NCBI GenBank assembly: GCA_026874595.1
Contig: CM049314.1
Coordinates: 37,557,229 to 37,621,228 of the forward strand
Direction: 5' to 3'
Source of the DNA: Sipunculus nudus
Lineage: Eukaryota; Annelida; Sipuncula; Golfingiida; Sipunculidae
Length of the DNA: 64,000 nt
Positions 24,659 through 34,370 of this stretch are shown here, in pieces (position 1 is the first letter of the stretch; each line of letters opens with the position of its first letter). The notes beneath the pieces were generated by a model. The model was not told the origin of the DNA and did not search any database. It was given only the letters and a program-made list of their open reading frames with translations. The translations under genes were made by a program, and so were the position numbers.

Positions 24659-25084
24659 AACACTATATAAAACCCTCATCCTCAGTGAGTCAGTGTGTCA
24701 CCGTTTATCAGACCATTGCTTATCGCAGCAGGCCGGTTTAAAATGTGTCTCCAGCTCAGCCAATCAGCGTGAGATATTCAGGTCCACATGCGATGAACGC
24801 AGTCAATCTGTTATTCATGTACCGGCTGACTGAAACGATCACGACGTTCATACTGTGGGCAACTCAACAGTGGCAAAACTTTCATGTGTATCTTGAACAC
24901 TAACAAATACACAGTACAAAATCGACGCGACACGGTGTACAATACACTTTAATTGCCCATGGACCGTATGTTCGAACAGCAGAGATATATCATAGGACAC
25001 GAAGGCTCATGTAAGGACTTTCTTAAAACATGCATGATTTCAGTGCGAATATGACCAAGCGGGTTGAGCTGCCGTTAGCCTCCT

Positions 25085-25250
25085 TATAGTAACGATGGGA
25101 TTCACAGGATGCCAGACGGCCTGATATGCAAATGCGATGGAATCGTTAGCAACGATGCCATTCACGGGATGCCAGGCGGCCTGATATGCAAATGCGAGGG
25201 AATCGTCAGGAGCCTTGTGACGCCCTAATATGCAAATATTAGGGATTCGC
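25085..25250 (+). promoter_or_regulatory. Three octamer (ATGCAAAT) sites in a short tandem duplication
   Basis: ATGCAAAT occurs at 25126-25133, 25186-25193 and 25230-25237. The first two sit in a 60-bp tandem duplication (AACGATGxxATTCACxGGATGCCAGxCGGCCTGAT). Octamers are POU/Oct binding sites; whether they regulate the gene starting 615 bp downstream is inference. Confidence 0.45.
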
Positions 25251-25851
25251 CATACGGACTTTACAGGGCTTTAGTGATAAGAGCTAGAAAGGAGTTAGGT
25301 CGCGTCTATCGGTACATGGAATCACGTTTCATTTGAAGCATATTAGCAGTAAACTATAAACATCAAAACACTAAAGCCCAGGCAGGGCTATTAGGCCGAA
25401 TGCTTCCTCGTGTCTCTGATAAGCCCGGCAGGCCGTGGTGACAAAGGTTAAGTGATAAGGCCACCGACCCTGGGTGCGCGTCTAGTCGTTAAAATGCCCA
25501 GCCTCGCTCACGGATCTGGCGGGAGGATGCAGCTGTTAATGGTCGACCCTAACACGAGGCGAAAGCGAGGCTAATCAATAAAAGTCCACCTTACGGAGCA
25601 TCCCGAACGCAGGTCGGAGTGAGGCCGAATGCTTCCTCGTGTCTCTGATAAGTCCGGCAGGCCGCGGTGACAAAGGTTAAGCGATAAGGCCACCGACCCT
25701 GGGTGCGCGCCTAGTCGTTAAAATGCCCAGCCTCGCTCTGAAAAATCTGGCGGGGAAACTATCAGGCGGTAATCATTTAGCGGTCAAACCTCTTTGTGTG
25801 AACACCTGTTTTATTTTAAGTCCGGCAAGCAAGTTTTTCTTCCAAATCACA

Positions 25852-25967
25852 ATGCCGAAGGTTAAGGTTCTACCTAGAAGCTGCAAGTACTGTAACAAGA
25901 ACTTCAGCTCCAGAGGTGAGATGGTGGAGCACCAGTACAATAAGAAAGCTTGTCCAGCTCGTTGGAG
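25852..25967 (+). CDS. Zinc-finger protein, 5' part (split by MULE insertion)
   Basis: The frame opens at ATG 25852 and encodes a C2H2-like finger with CKYCNKNFSSRG and HQYNKKAC (C-x2-C...H-x5-C). It runs into the transposon at 25968. The same frame resumes just after the transposon's right target-site duplication at 32541, showing that the insertion split a formerly continuous exon. The preceding CAAATCACAATG gives a reasonable start context. The gene may belong to the mobile element whose polymerase relic lies downstream. Confidence 0.6.
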
Positions 25968-26200
25968 GAATACAGGAACTCTCGGCCCCAGAGACACTCG
26001 TCCCAGAGACACTCGGCCCCAGCGACTCTCGGCCCCAGAGACACTCGGCCCCTGAGACGCTCGGCCCCAGAGACACTCGGCCCCTAGTCAGCAGGACCCA
26101 GCGACACTCGGCCCCGTCCGGTCGCCGCCCCCAGAGACACTCGGCCCAGGGGTCTAGCCTCGGGAAACCCCTCAGAAAACCTTCCCGTAGTTATCCCTTC
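25968..26200. repeat. Left terminal inverted repeat of the MULE, built of a 16-bp minisatellite
   Basis: About nine units close to AGAGACACTCGGCCCC (16 bp) run from 25975 to about 26150, followed by a unique part (GGGAAACCCCTCAGAAAAC). The open frames rich in GPRDTRP and SLGPSVSGA are translations of this repeat. Confidence 0.85.
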
Positions 26201-27044
26201 CGGGCCAGAGGTCTGATACTAGTTCCCCGTCTTATACTAGCTTAGAAAAACCCCTCAGAAAACAACTTCCCGTAGATATACTGAGTCGGAAGTCGGAGAA
26301 TGGAAGCCTGTTTTTTTACAGTCTTAGGTTCATTAGGGAAGGGTTTAATGAGTCAAAACAAAAACGAGAGAAAGTGAAAGTAAAACGTATTTATTAATAA
26401 ATAAATATTTATTAAGTGAAAAGAGTGTTTAATGTTAAATATGTAGTTCCTGATTATAATAATAGCCAATATATACACAAACCGAAATAGAAAACGTTCC
26501 AAATATCACAGTATGAATGAAGTATATGAAAGTTACCCGTAAAGTCACCAAATTACAAATTAAAAAGTAGGCTTATATACAAGTTCACTGTCAATTTACA
26601 CACATATATAAAACAAATCAAAGTAGAAGTGTACTTCGTGTTTTCTACTTCTAATTTCTAACTAATGTTAACTAACGTTAATGTTCTAACCAATGACAGA
26701 GCGTACATAAAGAAGCAAGAATACACACACAATGCCAAAATCTTAAAGAAACGGTAAATTATGACTATTTCCACATATACACATCAACTATCGTTAATGT
26801 CTTAACTAATGATGGAGCATACGTAAAAAAGCAATGGTATAAGGACTCTTCTCTAATGGGATTAATATGTATACAAAATTCATATATATACAAAGCCAAA
26901 ATCATAAAGAACCTGTAATTTACGACTATTAGGAACGGTAATTTATGACTATTTCCTCATATATACATAAAAGATATGAAGTATTCCAAAGGCCATAGAG
27001 CCTACATCAAGCACATATCAAAGTTCCACTGTGTACGCTACATT
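26200..27044. other. MULE subterminal noncoding DNA
   Basis: AT-rich, without a supported gene. It contains two related halves (AACTAACGTTAATGTTCTAAC near 26660 and CAACTATCGTTAATGTCTTAAC near 26786; GTAATTTATGACTATT twice near 26750 and 26938), i.e. an internal duplication. Confidence 0.45.
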
Positions 27045-28088
27045 TCAAACTCTGGTGAAATATGCAGGTGGGTTGTACACGTCGGCCACCTCCTTGACCA
27101 GTTCTCCATCGGACAGGTCGCCATCCACATATCTGTCCCACAGCTTTCCTTGTAGGGCCCAGGTACTCTGGCGCTGCTGTCGCTTCAGTTTCCCGTCGGA
27201 CATGAGCTTATGTTGAACGGTCACAACCTTGGCCTCGGAATGGAGAAGAGGAACAAGCACGTAGAGGTTTAGTTCCCCGTGCGTGAGGCCCATCCGGCTG
27301 TTCATGCGGTTGTGCCACCCTGATAATTATAAAGATAAAAATAAGATAAAAAGTGTTTTTACCAATTGCAGATGTATTATCTCTCGGAACAAACCATGTA
27401 TACTATGAACAATGTTGAATATCGTAGCCTGCATGGCCTGTTTTTGTAGGTTACAGATCATTTTATTAAGGCTGAATTGTTATAACAATCTACATGCTAA
27501 AATCCAGGTGTCAACGTGATATTATATATTGTTTTTCATGATAGTCCATGTCAGGTATCCCCATGGATGGCCACACGAGAGAACAGTTCTATGAGTAGAC
27601 TATGAGTATACTATTATTTTATACTATATTACAGATTATAAGGCCATCATAACTCTTCTCCGTACTCCTTCGTCGACGGAATTATATTATTGGAAATAAT
27701 ATAACACGTATCATGAATACAATAAGAAAATCATTCACCAACCTTCTAGGTCATTATTTGTGCGTGTGGCCCGCATGAACACAGACCAGGCTTGTGGCGG
27801 GTATACAGTAGACTGGACCCATCGCCTCTCCACGTAGTCAAACAGCTATATTAGCAACGGGTTATTAGTCTTTTCCTTCATAGCACCGAGGGTCTCCGGG
27901 ATCAGTTAATGGGGCAGGAAAGGTAAAGCCAGTAGTCGCCTGATTGACCTGTGGACCTTACTGGTCTTGCGATAAGCTGCCTTCAATCCTTCAATTCTGG
28001 ACTTTTCTGAAGACAGCTTGGCTCCAATGGAAGGAGAATCCATGCATCGCCACATCTGGGTACACCTTACGAAGGGACGACCAAGCCG

Positions 28089-28473
28089 CTGTAAATTACG
28101 ATTTGTGCCACTGTTATAATATTAATAATAACAATAATAATAATAATGATAATAATAATAATAATAATAATAAATATTTGTCACTTTTACATTTTATATA
28201 ATATATTATAATCGTTTACTGAGGGAATCTTTATGCATTACAAATACTTCTGTACCATATATTAATGGGTCATATCTTTTAGAGGAATTATCAATGTTCT
28301 GAAGGATATTCGTTGGTACAAATGGAGGGATACTGACCGTCTCAGGAGTCACAAATTTTTATATATAAAGAGTTGATGCGGTTTCACGTATTTTATTGTG
28401 ATATAATGACCTCTTATCAATCCGTCTATCTATATTAAGCGTGTTTCATTTAATTCTTATTTATAATTTTTAC
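28089..28473. other. Repeat-filled gap in the MULE gene
   Basis: It contains an (AAT)n-type run (28117-28171) and AT-rich DNA. By domain order this is where the catalytic DDE region of the transposase should be encoded; no such coding sequence is visible. Confidence 0.5.
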
Positions 28474-29235
28474 CTTGAACTTGAGCTTTCTTGGATGTTT
28501 TGGGCGCATCCTCTCACGGAGTTGGTTGACTGCTCTGCCCATGATAGCTGGTGGAGTGACAGACTTGCATGAGGCGGATGCATCAATCGCCTGTAGAGCT
28601 TGATCCACTATGGCACCCGCGGACATGCACATGTCACCTCTGGTCGTGTCCCTCACCTGGAATGGAGGTAATAGATAATACATTATCCCTCAGTTTTAAC
28701 TATACAAAGAATTACACATACTGCCAGAAATAAAATGGAAGATATCTATATCGTCTATAAGGTTAGCACATACATATGTTATTGTAACAGTGTTATAACA
28801 ACACAAGATTGCCGTTACCATGAATATCCCAACATATATATAAAAATTTAAAAAAAAATCTTTTAATTTAGCTTTCATGTACAAGCGAAAAGAAAACGTA
28901 TATTGATGCATTTACCTGCTTTTTCACTTCATAAGCAGTGAACAGGCCTTGAGAGCCTCCATGGACGTGGCTACCAGGGCCCCTCTCGAAGTTGGTACCT
29001 CTTTGCACCACAGTGGCACTGCAGTTGACGGTCTTGTTACGGACGCAGCACCACCAGTCCACCACCTCCCCTCTCTTTCGTTTCATGGAGTAGGAGAATC
29101 CTCCACTTTCCACCAGCACGTCTTTTCCTCGCTGAGAACCGCCGGCGACTATCCTCCACTCCGTAGCAACTTCGGTGTCGTCGTCAGTAGCAGAGAAAAC
29201 TTCCGAATCATCGATGGACCTGTAGAGAATATATC

Positions 29236-29237
<2 letters not shown>

Positions 29238-29299
<62 letters not shown>
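29238..29299. repeat. (AT)n microsatellite in MULE intron
   Basis: The run begins about 20 bp upstream (minus-strand sense) of the acceptor of the FLYWCH exon. Confidence 0.9.
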
Positions 29300-29301
<2 letters not shown>

Positions 29302-29748
29302 TTTTGCTAGTATTCTTTGTAATATTGAAAAACTTTCTTTCAGTTAAATATTCTGTGTACTCCCTGTTGTCCGTCAAACACAATTATGATGCTGCACAAA
29401 ACAATTTTTATATAGACCGCATATTGTTTACATTACCTTATCAATATTCAAGTCTTAATAAACTATTCAATCTAAATTGTGTACTTTTTATCTCGTAATT
29501 AAATAACATACCGTTCTATAGGTTCTTCTGGAATTTCGAAGCTCTGGCCCTCTATCTCGAGATAACTCTCTGAGAATGCCACAGTTGCCTCGAAATCTTC
29601 CGGCCTCTCTGCTGTCATGCTGAAATCCAGTCCGACTGTTTCCAGCTGTACCGTTTCCTCTGTTTCTGTTGTCTGCTAAAAAAAATATGTCTTTGTTTAT
29701 TCCGAGTCGCATATAATAATGAACGATATCATTCCATTGGCTGTATTG

Positions 29749-29753
<5 letters not shown>

Positions 29754-29791
<38 letters not shown>
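29754..29791. repeat. (AAT)n microsatellite
   Basis: Trinucleotide run of about 12 units within the MULE, in the intron between the PHD and linker exons. Confidence 0.85.
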
Positions 29792-31111
29792 TTATCATTA
29801 AAACCAGTATAATTAATAATAATAATTGGGTGATTCTATGAAAAATCGTAAAAGCGTATACAGACTGATACATGATGTGATCACATTTGCAATCACTTGT
29901 ACATTATTAATATGAAAATGTATATACGTTAATTCACATTATTTTATTTTTTTTATTAAATTTGTCACTTACAGCAAACATCACACGTACAGCCGATAAA
30001 AGCCAATCTATTTATTGATTAATTATTATTAAATCCTTTATCCCGGAGGCTTAATGTCCAGCGATTAATATTATCATTCTTATTATACGATTTTGCCGTG
30101 TGATTGCATTAAAGGGGTCTCCTGACAGACTGTCCCATCGTAAACCTTGACGTTTAAATGACACTGACACTAGTGTTAATTTCCCAGCGGACGTGCAAAT
30201 TATATATTTATAGGTTCATATAGACTTATTATTAAAATTACATAAATTAAATGTGCTAAAAGATCATATATGAGTAGATATTATGCATAAAGAAATATTT
30301 TCTATATGATAAAATGATAATTTGTATCTAATATATGTTCCCATCCAGTTTAGATAAATTTGTGCACTTACCACGTTACAAATAGTGCAGGTCTAGTCAG
30401 TGTTAGGCTTGTTTTTTCGGAAGTCAGCTTGGCTCATAACAGTGCAGATTCTGTGGTACTTTCCGCTGCATCTCTTGCACTGTAAGACTTGTTGTCTCGA
30501 TCCTATTACCTGGTGGCATGTGCCACAATCCATGTTGTGTGGAGTATTGCTGTGTCGCAGGTTTGTATACTTCTTGGTAGCAGTACACACGAATGATGTA
30601 TACCAGTCATATTTCACCTTTATATACTTTTACAGGTTGGGCAGCTACTGTACAATACTTTGATGTCGTAACGGTGCCCGAGTGTTTGGACAAACGCTGT
30701 ATATACTCGGAGGGTTTCTTAATCACAAGCATGGCGGTTGAGCGAAGACGAACTCAATTAACAAGCTTAAGCCGAATTAACTGACCTATTCCACTTACAT
30801 AACACGGAACACAATAAGTTTTGATGTGCAGTTTATTCACTGGTTAGGAGTTATGATAGAGAACCGATGGATTTATATGATATGCGTGATGCGGAAAAAA
30901 TTAATTTGAATAAATACATTTTTATAAATTGATATAATGGCAATAGGTTGGGGCGGCATTTCTTTAGGTGAGAGAGAGAGAATATTTGTATGATTTAAGG
31001 CTAAATGTGAGATAGAGGAAACCAACATGGGGATAACAATAAACGATATGTATGCACCATATGCAACATTACTTAAAATGTTCACTTAAACCAATATATA
31101 TATATATATAT

Positions 31112-31316
31112 CAGGGGCGGATCTAGGATTTTGGCAAGGGAGGGGTTTATGGTTACACCAAGGGACTCATTATACCCTTTAAAAGGTCCACAAAACCTGG
31201 CGGAGGAGTTTAGCCTTAAAAAACTGCGGGAAACACTGCAAAAAAAGGTAATTTGCTCTCGCGACGGGTGAGTTTAAACCCCCTAAACCCCCCCCCCCCC
31301 CCCTCTGGATCCGCCA

Positions 31317-31319
<3 letters not shown>
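31112..31319. mobile_element. MITE of the CAGGGGCGGATCC family, nested in the MULE
   Basis: It starts CAGGGGCGGATCTAGG and ends with the inverse form CTGGATCCGCCACTG. It is inserted into an (AT)n run that continues on both sides (31091-31111 and 31320-31358), so the target duplication is hidden in the AT repeat. Confidence 0.7.
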
Positions 31320-31360
<41 letters not shown>

Positions 31361-32099
31361 CGATTTCTCCCTCCTCTTTTCTTTCGTTCATTCAGCCATT
31401 CTGTCCACCTGGCTTGTTAATGACTTCATGGTTAGTTGATTATGGATATGCTCAATCAGGGGTTTACCGCCCTTACTATGCAATCAAAGGTCATTGTTAT
31501 GACGGCAGTAATCACAGCCAACAAGATCACAAAGACGGCAATTAGACTTTGATCAATACCGAGACAAACGGATCAATACCGAGGTAAATTTAACGGTGAC
31601 AATTTCTCATTTTATATCAGTTATTTCTTGATTCATTTATATAAATACTACCGCGTATTATAAAAAAAATATGAACACCGATTATGTTTGGCTCCTACAA
31701 CGTATATTGCATCCATTTATTTGGCGTGACCACCACAGGATAATGGTTCAGCACCTTTTATTTAACCATCTATACATTTTTTATAAGTCATATACCAAGA
31801 TAATTTTATGATATCAGGGCTACACGAAGATATGTTTCACAAGAAAGGACGGTCCGTGCCGAGGCCTGGTCTCAATATTTTTTTGGGGGGGTATGTTAAT
31901 GCGGCCTTCAGGAACCAGTTGAAATGAACGAACACATAAGCTTACGAAAACTAATAATTTAAGAGGAGACATAACACCTGGCCATGCATTTTCTATTGTG
32001 TGTAAAATTCATATAATTTGTGGAATATGATAAAAAATCATATGGATTATTATACAGATATTGTTTCAGAAATGAGCATGGTTTTAATTTTAATATACA

Positions 32100-32102
<3 letters not shown>

Positions 32103-32152
<50 letters not shown>
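32103..32152. repeat. (AT)n microsatellite
   Basis: Pure AT run in the MULE; its YIYIYI open frames are artefacts. Confidence 0.9.
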
Positions 32153-32155
<3 letters not shown>

Positions 32156-32304
32156 ATGTGCTATATTTTATATTGTATGGAAAATTTAACTTTAATTGCT
32201 TAGTGGCGTTCAACTAGGGCCTACATGCAGGCCACCACGACTAAGGAACTTCTCCAATTCGAGTGGCTCATCAAGTGAGGGGATAACAATCCAGAAGAGA
32301 TAAC

Positions 32305-32540
32305 TACGGGAAGGTTGTTTTCTGAGGGGTTTCGCGAGGCCAGTATCGCACCCGATGCCCTGGGCCGAGTGTCTCTGGGGGCGGCGACCGGACGGGGCCG
32401 AGTGTCGCTTGGTCCTGCTGACTAGGGGCCGAGTGTCGCTGGGGCCGAGCGTCTCAGGGGCCGAGTGTCTCTGGGGCCGAGAGTCGCTGGGGCCGAGTGT
32501 CTCTGGGACGAGTGTCTCTGGGGCCGAGAGTTCCTGTTAC
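32305..32540. repeat. Right terminal inverted repeat of the MULE
   Basis: Inverse copy of 25968-26200, with units such as GGGGCCGAGTGTCTCT. A CCCTGGGCCGAGTGTCTCTG end and the GGCGGCGACCGGACGG spacer are shared almost exactly with the left repeat. Confidence 0.85.
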
Positions 32541-32818
32541 CTCGTTGGAGAGCTAACACTCGCTCGGCCCAAGTCCAGGATAAAACCCCACCGAGCTCAG
32601 TGCCCGGACCTAGTGGTCTGCAACATGCGGTTCCAGACCTGGCCAACTTTCCAGCTCTGGCCAGGGTAAAGGCTAGCTCCTTGCGGAACATTTATTATGC
32701 CAGGGAAAGGTGTGAACTGTGTGGAGTACACAATGACGACCACCCTTTCAAGCACACCACGATGGAATGGGACGACTACGTGATGATGCAGGTAAGCTAC
32801 ATCTAACGCTATACTTCG

Positions 32819-32903
<85 letters not shown>

Positions 32904-33398
32904 GAGCTTGTGTAGTGTAATTCTGCCGGCCTAAATGGGAGCGATCCGGGTTCAAATCCCGGTGCGAGTTTTCCTTTTTAGTTTGTTAAAAAATTATTAT
33001 TTGATTTTATAAGTAAAAATAGAAAATTTAATTTTCTGTGCTTTTTTTAACAGGACGCCTCGTTTGACGATTTAGGAAATTGTCTGGTGTGCAACAAAAA
33101 TTCCTATGAACCACCATACCACCCAGAAGGCCACACTTACAATGAACTGGTTGAGGCCATCCCAGCTGATTTGTTAATAAATTCTAATTCTTACGCTGAG
33201 GGGATGAGCATTTATAAGACAGAAGTGAATACTGACATCGAAGAAAAGGGAGAAAACAGTGTTCCTGCAGCTGTGAAACAATTGTTAAGCGAATCGCCCC
33301 TGGAGAAACCTCTGCCCAGTTCACCTACTAAACCGGAGCCTCAACCTGGTATACCGTCATGCAGCCAGGAAGAACTGGAGGATTTGTTAAAAATCTAG
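32541..33398 (+). CDS. Zinc-finger protein, 3' part (two exons)
   Basis: After the right TSD the frame of the 25852 exon continues to 32791 with a Cys-rich segment (CELCGVHNDDH). It then has a GTAAGC donor and a T-rich acceptor TTTTTTTAACAG, and a second exon at 33054-33398. Both borders are phase 0. The second exon has CLVCNKN and a PxSxPxxP-type acidic tail, ending at TAG 33396-33398. The G of that TAG is also the first base of a perfect GTAAGT, so the transcript may instead splice on. Family unknown; it may be the accessory gene of the Polinton-type element. Confidence 0.5.
32821..32900. repeat. (AT)n microsatellite
   Basis: 80-bp pure AT run in the intron, directly before a tRNA-like sequence. 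Confidence 0.9.
32901..32973 (+). repeat. tRNA-like pseudogene or SINE head
   Basis: There is a perfect T arm: CCGGG (32946-32950), loop TTCAAAT, CCCGG (32958-32962), with B box GGTTCAAATCC. The A-box region TGTGTAGTGTAATTCTG is weak and no 7-bp acceptor stem pairs, so a functional tRNA is unlikely. Confidence 0.5.
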
Positions 33399-33497
33399 TA
33401 AGTATAATATATTTTATACATATACATATTATATGTAATAAAAATCAATACAAACGGAGACTAACACGTGTTATTTACATTTTTGTCTTCCTAACAG

Positions 33498-33671
33498 TAG
33501 AACCTAATATGAAGAATCAAGATGAGGTTCCAGATTTCGATTGGACCCTCGACGAGATGTTGGTCGTAGAAAACAACCCCGATTCAACACTGGAACCCTT
33601 GGTGCAGCACTTTCCTAGTATATATGTGGAAGAGATGAACCGTGTAAGGTTTCACCTTACCAAAAACGAGG
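33498..33671 (+). pseudogene. Exon-like acidic coding segment
   Basis: It is bounded by CTTCCTAACAG and a GTAATC donor, with an open frame containing MKNQDEVPDFDWTLDEML and VEEMNRVRFHL. Its phase does not join the preceding exon (2 nt left over, 1 needed), so one small indel or a different start (ATG 33509) must be assumed. No family recognised. Confidence 0.4.
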
Positions 33672-33749
33672 GTAATCTTCTCTTCTGTATTGTTACGTAA
33701 TAAAAAATAAGTATGGCCATGTTTGACATATTAGGTTTCCCTTCTTATG

Positions 33750-33887
33750 TAAAGCCGTTACATTTATCGTTAATTTTTTTATGTTCTACTCCTGTAGTTT
33801 TCTTGTTTTTTATATTCCTTGCATTGTATATGACTGCTCCTTGTAGTATACAAGGGAAATAAAGATCAATCAATCAATCAATCCCGT
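33750..33887 (+). repeat. Possible non-LTR retroelement 3' tail
   Basis: AATAAAGATCAATCAATCAATC near 33859-33882 combines a polyadenylation-like signal with a tetranucleotide (ATCA)n tail, typical of LINE or SINE 3' ends. The T-rich stretch before it has no coding signal. Confidence 0.35.
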
Positions 33888-34028
33888 ATATTAATGATTG
33901 TGCTATCAATAAACCTTTCCTGCTACATCCTGCATCTGTGTTGACGATTTAATCAAATTGAACGGAGACTGGGTAAGAGATGATTGTCTGTCTAAATGGG
34001 TTATGATAGAGAATACATCTTGTGTATG

Positions 34029-34268
34029 GTTTGTGTGGGTGTCCCAGTTTATGAACCATAACAGATCCTGGTTATGAGCCCCCGGTGGTTTGTTTGTATA
34101 GATAAAGGTCAGGTGTACTTGCATTGTTTGAAATAGCTTCCCGTTACATACGGCATTTAGTGATAATACCCTGGGGTATAGTCTGTTTATGTGGGTGTCC
34201 CAGTTTATGAACCATAACACATCCTTGTCATGAGCCCTCGGTGGTTTGTTTGTGTAGATAAAGGTCAT
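34029..34268. repeat. 158-bp-spaced direct duplication
   Basis: GTGGGTGTCCCAGTTTATGA through GGTGGTTTGTTTGTRTAGATAAAGGTCA occurs at about 34029-34112 and again at 34187-34268. The minus strand is open through both copies (FIYTNKPP...LLWFINWDTH twice), but no family is recognised. Confidence 0.6.
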
Positions 34269-34370
34269 GCAGGTTATATCCGGTAATCAGTGATAAGAAC
34301 AATTTCAGTTGTGTCACTGGCAACGGAGCATATCAAATGTGTGTAAGCGTGCGGGCATAATTGTAAAACG

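Larger units (their letters stand above)
23262..25770. repeat. Degenerate GC-richer repeat modules (about 5 copies)
   Basis: A module containing GAATGCTTCCTCGTGTCTC, GATAAGCCCGGCAGG, GGTGACAAAGGTTAAG, GATAAGGCCACCGACC, TAGTCGTTAAAATGCCCAGC and TCTGGCGGG occurs at about 23291-23435, 25400-25530 and 25625-25760, with poorer copies near 23570-23660. A second block, GAAAGCGAGGCTAATCAATAAA through GGTCGGAGTGAGGCCGA, occurs near 24000 and 25560. The region precedes the zinc-finger gene at 25852 and could be the subterminal or promoter part of its host element; that link is inference. Confidence 0.55.
27045..30533 (-). pseudogene. Decayed PHD-FLYWCH-MULE transposase gene
   Basis: Exons in order: 30372-30533 (PHD-like finger: CGTC, CKRC, H-x2-C, then CTIC); 29512-29672 (acidic linker); 28916-29219 (FLYWCH finger: FSYSMKRK, WWCCVRN, NCSA, HVH); 28474-28656 (RPKHPRKLKFK); 27743-28088 (MULE C-terminal part: HGFSFHWSQAVFRKVQ, RRLLALPFLP, RTNNDLEG); and 27045-27319 (WHNRMNSRMG to stop). 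Consensus GT-AG borders and matching phases join the first four. Damage: TAG at 30393-30395 where PHD fingers have Trp before CxxC; a frameshift with TGA near 27991; TAA at 27906-27908; TAG at 27846-27848. The catalytic DDE part expected between exons 4 and 5 is missing (only 385 bp of repeat-rich DNA), so the copy cannot be autonomous. Confidence 0.75.
25968..32540 (-). mobile_element. Mutator-like (MULE) DNA transposon carrying PHD and FLYWCH fingers, with 10-bp TSD
   Basis: Perfect direct repeats CTCGTTGGAG at 25958-25967 and 32541-32550 flank a 6573-bp element. Its ends (GAATACAGGAACTCTCGG and inverse of GTAACAGGAACTCTCGG) begin inverted repeats of about 230 bp (25968-26200 and 32305-32540). 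A 10-bp duplication and long inverted repeats fit MULEs (usual TSD 8-11 bp). The single internal gene is on the minus strand. The element's right inverted repeat contains nearly the same units as the left. A MITE (31112-31319) and several microsatellites were inserted or expanded within it. Confidence 0.85.

Noticed and set aside
25723-26245. Proline/arginine-rich open frames (GPRDTRP, SLGPSVSGA)
   Set aside because: Translation of the 16-bp minisatellite in the MULE terminal repeats.
32901-32973. Functional tRNA gene
   Set aside because: The T arm is perfect, but acceptor and D arms do not pair; better explained as a SINE head or pseudogene.
33906-34268. 120-aa minus-strand protein with two WFINWDTH repeats
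   Set aside because: It follows from a direct DNA duplication; no family, no splice sites, and adjacent genes are on the plus strand.
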